DNA of 15,529 nucleotides from Chloroflexota bacterium. GTDB taxonomy: Bacteria > Chloroflexota > Dormibacteria > Dormibacterales > Dormibacteraceae. A program made the translations under genes and the position numbers. The stretch is taken from positions 1-15,529 of the forward strand of contig VBJE01000090.1 in the NCBI GenBank assembly GCA_005879675.1. The letters are read 5' to 3'. The notes below the pieces were generated by a model, which searched no databases, was not told the DNA's origin, and worked only from the letters and a program-made list of their open reading frames with translations. Positions 11,307 to 15,529 of this stretch are shown here, piece after piece (position 1 is the stretch's first letter; each line of letters opens with the position of its first letter).

Positions 11307-13001
11307 GTGCTGCTGCTTCCGTTTCGCTGGCTGTGGTGGCTGGTCTCGAGCGCTCGCCGCTCGATCGGCAAGCCGCCCCAGTTCGTCGTGTTCGTACTCG
11401 AGGAAGCTCTGCCGACGCTGCCAGACCCGCCGCGACCGCTGTGGCAGCGGCTCGCCGCCAGGCCGCGGCTGAGCGTGCGCGAGCTGGGCGAGCGTTTCGA
11501 GGCGATCGCGCGCGACGCGCGGATCAAGGGCGTCGTCCTGCACCTGCGCTCGGTCGGGATGCCGATGGCGACCCTGCAGGACATTCGCGAGCTCGTGCTC
11601 GAGCTGCGGCGGTCGGGCAAGCGGGTCGTGGCCTGGGCGCCTTCGTACACCACGGGCACCTACTACCTTGCGTGCGCGTGCGACGAGATCCTCCTGATGC
11701 CCGCGGGCATGATCGAGCCCCTCGGTTTCGCGAGCACCGGCGTGTTTCTCGCCGACGGGCTGGCGCAGTTCGGTCTCAGCGCTGACTTCATCCAGGTCTC
11801 GCCCTACAAGTCGGCGGCCGATCCGCTGACCAAGTCGAGGATGACGCCCGAGTTTCGCGAGCAGGTCACGTGGCTGCTCGACTCGCAGCACCAGGAGATG
11901 CTCAGGGCCGTCGCCGAGGCGCGGATGCTCGACGAGGCGGGGGCGCGAGAGTTCGTCGACTGCTCGCCGTACGGAGACGATGTCGCCGTCGAGAAGCACG
12001 CGGTCGATCGCGTGCTCACCGAGGAAGAGCTGCCTGCGCACCTCGGGCGCGAGGGTGGCGCGCCGGTCGCGATCGGGACGTGGGAGCGGGCCGAGCGCAG
12101 GATGCGGACCCCGCCTCCCAGGCTGTGGTTGGGCAAGCATGTCGCCCTGATGCGGATCGAAGGGATCATCGTCGACGGACGGTCGGGCCGGCTGCCTGTC
12201 CAGCCGCCTGTTGAAGTCCCGCTTGTCGGCGAGGAACGCGCCGGCGACCTGAGCGTCGTGCAGATGGCGCGGCAGGTCGCAGCCGACAAGCGGGCGGCGG
12301 CGGTGGTCCTCTTCGTCAACTCTCGCGGCGGATCATCGACGGCGAGCGAGGCGATGCGCCACGCCCTCCGCGTGGTCGCGTCGCGCAAGCCGCTGGTCGT
12401 GGTCATGGGAGCGGTCGCCGGTTCGGGCGGTTACGACGTCGCCACGCCGGGATCCTGGATCGTGGCGCGGCCTGGCACGCTGACCGGTTCGATCGGCGTG
12501 CTGGGCGGAAAGATCGTCACCGGCTCGCTCTGGGAAAGGTTGCTGGTCGACCGCGAGACGATCGCGCGCGGGCGCCACGTGACGATGAACAACGACGAGG
12601 CTCGCTACACCGACGAGGAGCGCGAGATCGTGACCAGGGAGATCGACAGGCTGTACCGCGGCTTCGTCGACGTCGTGGCCGCGTCGCGCAAGCTGCCGCG
12701 TGAGGTGGTCGAGCCCATCGCGCAGGGCAAGGTTTGGACCGGCCGGCAGGCCCTGGAGCACAAGCTGGTCGACGAGCTGGGCGGGCTGGAGGCGGGGATC
12801 AAGAAGGCGCGCTCGCTGAGCGGGCTGCCGGCGACGGCTCCGGCGCGCGAGGCACGCGGGCCCCGGCGCCTGGTGCCGCCGCTGGCCGAGACGGCCGCGC
12901 CGGCCGCGGGCTGGTTCGGCTACGTGGTCGAAGGCGTCAGGCTGCTGAACCGCGCGCCGGCGCTCGCGGTGATGGAGTACCTGCCGGGCGAGCTGACCTG
13001 A
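11307..13001 (+). CDS. sppA: S49 family serine peptidase, SppA (signal peptide peptidase) type
   Basis: A 564-residue two-domain S49 peptidase of the long SppA class, which degrades signal peptides left in the membrane after secretion. The N-terminus is a short hydrophobic stretch with tryptophans (LLLPFRWLWWLV), probably a membrane anchor, not a cleaved signal. The first S49 domain (about 60-240) supplies the general-base lysine, Lys168 in VSPYKSAAD. The second (about 280-480) supplies the nucleophile, Ser373 in AVAGSGGYDVA, followed by GTLTGSIGVLGGK. Between these lies VNSRGGSSTASEAM. The tail is Ala/Pro-rich. Length is a little below the 618 residues of E. coli SppA. The start is GTG at 11307; no nearer ribosome binding site is visible. 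It stands alone between two structured spacers. Confidence 0.92.
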   Translation: MLLLPFRWLWWLVSSARRSIGKPPQFVVFVLEEALPTLPDPPRPLWQRLAARPRLSVRELGERFEAIARDARIKGVVLHLRSVGMPMATLQDIRELVLELRRSGKRVVAWAPSYTTGTYYLACACDEILLMPAGMIEPLGFASTGVFLADGLAQFGLSADFIQVSPYKSAADPLTKSRMTPEFREQVTWLLDSQHQEMLRAVAEARMLDEAGAREFVDCSPYGDDVAVEKHAVDRVLTEEELPAHLGREGGAPVAIGTWERAERRMRTPPPRLWLGKHVALMRIEGIIVDGRSGRLPVQPPVEVPLVGEERAGDLSVVQMARQVAADKRAAAVVLFVNSRGGSSTASEAMRHALRVVASRKPLVVVMGAVAGSGGYDVATPGSWIVARPGTLTGSIGVLGGKIVTGSLWERLLVDRETIARGRHVTMNNDEARYTDEEREIVTREIDRLYRGFVDVVAASRKLPREVVEPIAQGKVWTGRQALEHKLVDELGGLEAGIKKARSLSGLPATAPAREARGPRRLVPPLAETAAPAAGWFGYVVEGVRLLNRAPALAVMEYLPGELT

Positions 13002-13021
13002 CCGGCTCTTAACAGGCTGGG

Positions 13022-13050
13022 TTGACGCCGCACCGGGCTCGAATTAGCTT
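13022..13050 (+). promoter_or_regulatory. orphan promoter-like sequence TTGACG-N17-TAGCTT
   Basis: TTGACG (13022-13027) and TAGCTT (13045-13050) have the ideal 17-nt spacing. The promoter would fire rightwards into a spacer with no good coding frame, toward the tandem repeats and hairpins ending at 13294. It may drive a small RNA, or be a chance match. Confidence 0.3.
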
Positions 13051-13102
13051 CGGGTCAGGATCGGAAGGCTTGGGGGAGGAAGCCAACAGGAAGGGAGGGC
13101 CC

Positions 13103-13147
13103 CGCCAGGGGTGTGGTCGCCAGGGTGTGGCCGCCAGGGGTGTTAGC
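13103..13147 (+). repeat. three tandem 14-16 bp units
   Basis: CGCCAGGGGTGTGGT (13103-13117), CGCCAGGGTGTGGC (13118-13131) and CGCCAGGGGTGTTAGC (13132-13147) follow one another without gaps. Unit length varies by one or two bases, unlike CRISPR repeats, and there are no spacers. Confidence 0.75.
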
Positions 13148-13170
13148 CGCCGCCCGGTGCTGATTCCGCA

Positions 13171-13248
13171 CGTTTGGGCGAAAAAGCGCCGAATTCGTGC
13201 CGGCCATAGGCGCGTTTGGATCCAAAAGCGTCGAATCGGCACCGGGCC
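13171..13248 (+). repeat. imperfect ~35-bp direct repeat, period 42 bp
   Basis: Copy 1 starts CGTTTGGGCGAAAAAGCGCC at 13171 and copy 2 starts CGTTTGGATCCAAAAGCGTC at 13213; both continue with CGAAT and end near CCGG. Copy 2 contains the perfect palindrome TTTGGATCCAAA (13215-13226). Copy 1 can fold as GCACG/CGTGC with an inner GGCG/CGCC stem. It may be a degenerate dispersed repeat of the genome. Confidence 0.65.
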
Positions 13249-13257
13249 GCCCCATCC

Positions 13258-13272
13258 CCGGCCTTCGGCCGG
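13258..13272. repeat. GC hairpin CCGGCC-TTC-GGCCGG
   Basis: A 6-bp stem with the stable loop region CTTCGG. It lies just before the TCCCCAT hairpin, and the two together probably end transcripts of the convergent genes. Confidence 0.5.
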
Positions 13273-13274
13273 TA

Positions 13275-13294
13275 CTTCCCCATGAATGGGGAAG
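13275..13294. terminator. hairpin after the E1 dehydrogenase gene
   Basis: CTTCCCCAT (13275-13283), GA, ATGGGGAAG (13286-13294): a 9-bp perfect stem that ends 2 nt beyond the stop codon of the - strand E1 gene. It shares its core and position with the hairpins at 11223-11242 and 7693-7715. No T-run. Confidence 0.6.
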
Positions 13295-13296
13295 AG

Positions 13297-15529
13297 TCAG
13301 GAGTCGAGCGCCGGGAACCTCCACGGCTGACGCTCGCGCACGACCTCGTACACCGTCTCGACGATGCTCTCCCGGTTCGGCTTGGTGAAGTAGTCCCCAT
13401 CCGGTCCGTACGCCGGCCGGTTCGGCGAGGCGGCGAGGGTCCGCGGCGTCGCGTCCAGGTGCCACCACCCCTGCTGCGCCTCGAGGATCTGTTGGAGCAT
13501 GAACGCCGACGCCCCGCCCGGCACGTCCTCGTCCACGCACACCAGCGCGTGCGTCTTCTCCAGCGAGCGCACGAGCGTGTGGTTGACGTCGAACGGGTTG
13601 AGCGTCTGGACGTCGATCACCTCGCATGAGACGCCCAGCTCCTCCAGCGCCTGCGCCGCGTCGAGCGCGATCGCGCAGCACGCGCCGTAGGTGACGACCG
13701 TGGCGTCGTTCCCCTCGCGCAGCACCTCGGGCACGCCGAGCGGCACGGTGAACGAGCCCACGTTGTCGGGCACCCTCTCCTTCAACCGGTAACCGTTGAG
13801 CACCTCGATCACGATCCCCGGGTTGTCGCCCTGGAACAGCGTGTTGTAGAACCCGGCGGCCTGGGTCATGTTCCGGGGCACGGCGACATAGATCCCCCGC
13901 ATCGCGTTCAGGAGCACCGACATCGGCGAGCCCGAGTGCCAGATCCCGACCAGACGGTGACCCTTCGTCCGGATCACCACCGGCGCCTTCTGGCCGCCCA
14001 CCGTCCGCCAGTGCAGCGTCGCCAGGTCGTCGGCCGCGGTCTCCAGCGCGTAGTAGAAGTAGTCGAGGTACTGGATGTCGCAGATCGGGCGCAGGCCGCG
14101 CATGGCGGCTCCGATCGCCTGCCCGAGGATCGTGGCCTCGCGGATGCCGGTGTCGGTCAGCCGCCACTCGCCGTGCTTGGCCTGCAGGCCCTCGAACACG
14201 AGGTTGACGTCGCCGAGCTTGCCCACGTCCTCGCCGATGACGAAGATCCGCGGGTCGCGCGCGAAGTTGGCGTCGAAGTTGCGCAGCAGCACCTGCCGGC
14301 CGTCGACGGTCGGCGACTTGTCCGAGTAAACCGCCGCCACCGCGGGCACATGGAGCGGGGACTCCGGCGACCGGCTGTACAGGTGTGAGTTGTAGCGCTC
14401 GTCGTTCTCACGCCTGTAGCCGGCGACGAAGTTCGCCAGCTCCTCGCGCGCGGGCGACTCGAGACCGCGGAGCTGATGCAGCGCCCGGGACGCGGTGGAC
14501 ATCACCAGCGAGCGCGTCACCTTGTGCGCCTCGTCCAGCGCGTTCGTGATCTCGGCCACCTCCGGCATGTCGACCCGGCGCAGGATCGCCACCGCCCGGT
14601 CGCGCTCGGCGCGGATCGGCGTCTGGAAGGCCTCCCACGCCAGGTCGCGGGCGGCCTCGACCGCCTCCTTGTCGGCCGCCTCCCATCCCTCGAGCTGCGA
14701 CTCGCTCGCCACGCCCGACTCGATGATCCAGTCGCGCATTCGCGCCACGCAGTCGTATTCGCGCTCGAACCCCAGGCGCTCCTTGGACTTGTAGCGCTCG
14801 TGGCTGCCGCTGGTCGAGTGCCCCTGGGGCTGGGTCAACTCCGTGACGTGGATCAGCGCCGGCCTGTGCTCGTGCCTGACCCTGTCGATCGCCGAGCTGT
14901 ATGTCTCGACGAGCCCGGCGTAGTCCCAGCCGCGGACGACGTGGATGTCGATGCCCGGCCGGTCGTCGGGGTTGAACCCGCGGAGGGCGTCGGAGATGGA
15001 GGCCTTCGTCGTCTCCGCGGTGATGGGCACCGAGATCCCATAGCCGTCGTCCCATACCGACATGGCCAGCGGAATCTGCAGCACGCCCGTGGCGTTCATC
15101 GCCTCCCAGAAGAGGCCCTCTGAGGTCGCGGCGTCGCCGATCGTCCCGAAAGCGACCTCGTTGCCGTTGACGGAGAAGCCGTCCTGCGCGTCCTTCAACT
15201 GGGGGTTCTCGCGGTAGAGCTTGGACGCGTACGCCAGTCCGACCAGCCGCGGCATCCATCCCGCCACGTTGGAGACGTCCGCGCTCGAGTTCGGCATGTC
15301 GACGCTGCGCATGAATGCACCGGTGTCATCGAGGAACCTCGTGGCGAAGTGGTTGCCCATCTGCCTGCCGCCGGACGCGGGTTCGGACTCGAGGTTGGCG
15401 TTGCCATACAGCTGGGAGAAGAACTCGCGGACGTTCGACATCCGCGTCGCCCACATGAAGGTCTGGTCGCGGTAGTAGCCGGCCCGCCAGTCGCCAGGCC
15501 GGAAGGCCTTGGCCATGGCGATGTTCGCG
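13297..15529 (-). CDS. fused 2-oxoacid dehydrogenase E1 (alpha+beta), 5' end outside window
   Basis: Thiamine-diphosphate-dependent E1 component of a branched-chain 2-oxoacid dehydrogenase type complex, alpha and beta parts in one chain. It decarboxylates a 2-oxoacid and passes the acyl group to an E2 lipoyl domain. The frame is open to the right edge; the codons before Met (15514-15516) read ANIA and the text then begins MAKAFRPGDWRAGYYRDQ, which is an internal segment in this family, so roughly 50 N-terminal residues probably lie outside. Counting from that Met, the TPP region is GDAATSEG at 127-134 and WDDGYGISVP at 155-164, HGHSTSGSHERYK-like phosphoryl-loop residues QGHSTSGSHERYK at 231-243. 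The beta part starts near 400, with VIGEDVG at 426-432, Glu460 in TGIREATILG as the likely cofactor-activating residue, and a transketolase C-terminal domain (from about 610). No E2 or E3 gene is in the window. Confidence 0.9.
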   Translation of the reverse strand, partial: ANIAMAKAFRPGDWRAGYYRDQTFMWATRMSNVREFFSQLYGNANLESEPASGGRQMGNHFATRFLDDTGAFMRSVDMPNSSADVSNVAGWMPRLVGLAYASKLYRENPQLKDAQDGFSVNGNEVAFGTIGDAATSEGLFWEAMNATGVLQIPLAMSVWDDGYGISVPITAETTKASISDALRGFNPDDRPGIDIHVVRGWDYAGLVETYSSAIDRVRHEHRPALIHVTELTQPQGHSTSGSHERYKSKERLGFEREYDCVARMRDWIIESGVASESQLEGWEAADKEAVEAARDLAWEAFQTPIRAERDRAVAILRRVDMPEVAEITNALDEAHKVTRSLVMSTASRALHQLRGLESPAREELANFVAGYRRENDERYNSHLYSRSPESPLHVPAVAAVYSDKSPTVDGRQVLLRNFDANFARDPRIFVIGEDVGKLGDVNLVFEGLQAKHGEWRLTDTGIREATILGQAIGAAMRGLRPICDIQYLDYFYYALETAADDLATLHWRTVGGQKAPVVIRTKGHRLVGIWHSGSPMSVLLNAMRGIYVAVPRNMTQAAGFYNTLFQGDNPGIVIEVLNGYRLKERVPDNVGSFTVPLGVPEVLREGNDATVVTYGACCAIALDAAQALEELGVSCEVIDVQTLNPFDVNHTLVRSLEKTHALVCVDEDVPGGASAFMLQQILEAQQGWWHLDATPRTLAASPNRPAYGPDGDYFTKPNRESIVETVYEVVRERQPWRFPALDS

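Larger units (their letters stand above)
13002..13296. other. 295-bp non-coding spacer with repeats
   Basis: The spacer between the SppA and E1 genes, which are convergent. In order it holds the promoter-like TTGACG/TAGCTT (13022-13050), a small hairpin GGCTT-N8-AAGCC (13067-13084), three tandem units of 14-16 bp (13103-13147), two copies of a roughly 35-bp imperfect repeat at 13171 and 13213, a GC hairpin CCGGCC-TTC-GGCCGG (13258-13272), and the TCCCCAT hairpin (13275-13294). Open frames here are short and have no recognisable protein content. Confidence 0.7.

Noticed and set aside
13103..13248. Possible CRISPR array
   Set aside because: Units are contiguous or imperfect, only two or three in number, with no uniform unique spacers and no cas genes.
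13022..13285. 87-residue open frame in the spacer before the E1 gene
   Set aside because: It starts inside a -35-like TTGACG, consists of repeat-derived sequence and has no family resemblance.

Overview
The window is a high-GC, densely coded stretch (intergenic gaps mostly under 100 bp) from a bacterium that looks like a soil-type member of the Actinomycetota / Chloroflexota / 'Dormibacterota' side of the tree. The evidence is a CysO-type sulfur carrier protein, a luciferase-like F420-type oxidoreductase, a fused alpha-beta E1 dehydrogenase, and several starts with a -10-like TANNNT hexamer 6-10 nt upstream and no ribosome binding site, as in leaderless transcription. The phylum cannot be settled from the sequence alone. 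No phage, IS element, CRISPR array, tRNA or rRNA was seen.

Region 1 (1-2902, + strand): the last codons of an upstream gene, a MoaD/ThiS/CysO-like sulfur carrier with a C-terminal tail beyond its Gly-Gly, a broken NIL-domain gene, an FAD-dependent monooxygenase interrupted by a one-base frameshift in a C run, and an intact tRNA 2-thiouridylase (mnmA) that overlaps the monooxygenase stop codon by ATGA. Sulfur transfer is a plausible common theme for the carrier, the NIL protein and MnmA.

Region 2 (2904-7661, + strand): a CopD-like eight-helix membrane protein, a two-CBS-domain protein, and two overlapping half-size ABC exporters. Their ATPase motifs are complementary: the first has a degenerate Walker B, the second a degenerate signature motif. 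They should therefore form an asymmetric heterodimer.

Region 3 (7693-8910): a convergent hairpin, then an F420-type luciferase-like oxidoreductase on the - strand, divergent from a 63-residue two-helix membrane protein.

Region 4 (8928-11306): a LysR-type regulator, followed by a 98-bp gap with a LysR-type recognition motif and a -35/-10 promoter, a previously easy-to-miss 32-residue Cys-rich mini-ORF (leaderless), and an isocitrate lyase / 2-methylisocitrate lyase family enzyme with a strong Shine-Dalgarno. I read the mini-ORF and the lyase as one operon probably controlled by the LysR protein.

Region 5 (11307-15529): an SppA-type S49 peptidase (+), a 295-bp non-coding spacer rich in repeats with an orphan promoter-like sequence, and a fused 2-oxoacid dehydrogenase E1 (alpha+beta) on the - strand that runs off the right edge.

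The main points for a second look are the Cys-rich mini-ORF and its regulatory region, the repeated leaderless promoter spacing, the family of hairpins placed 2-6 nt after stop codons, the repeat-rich spacer before the E1 gene, and the two neighbouring broken genes near the left edge.
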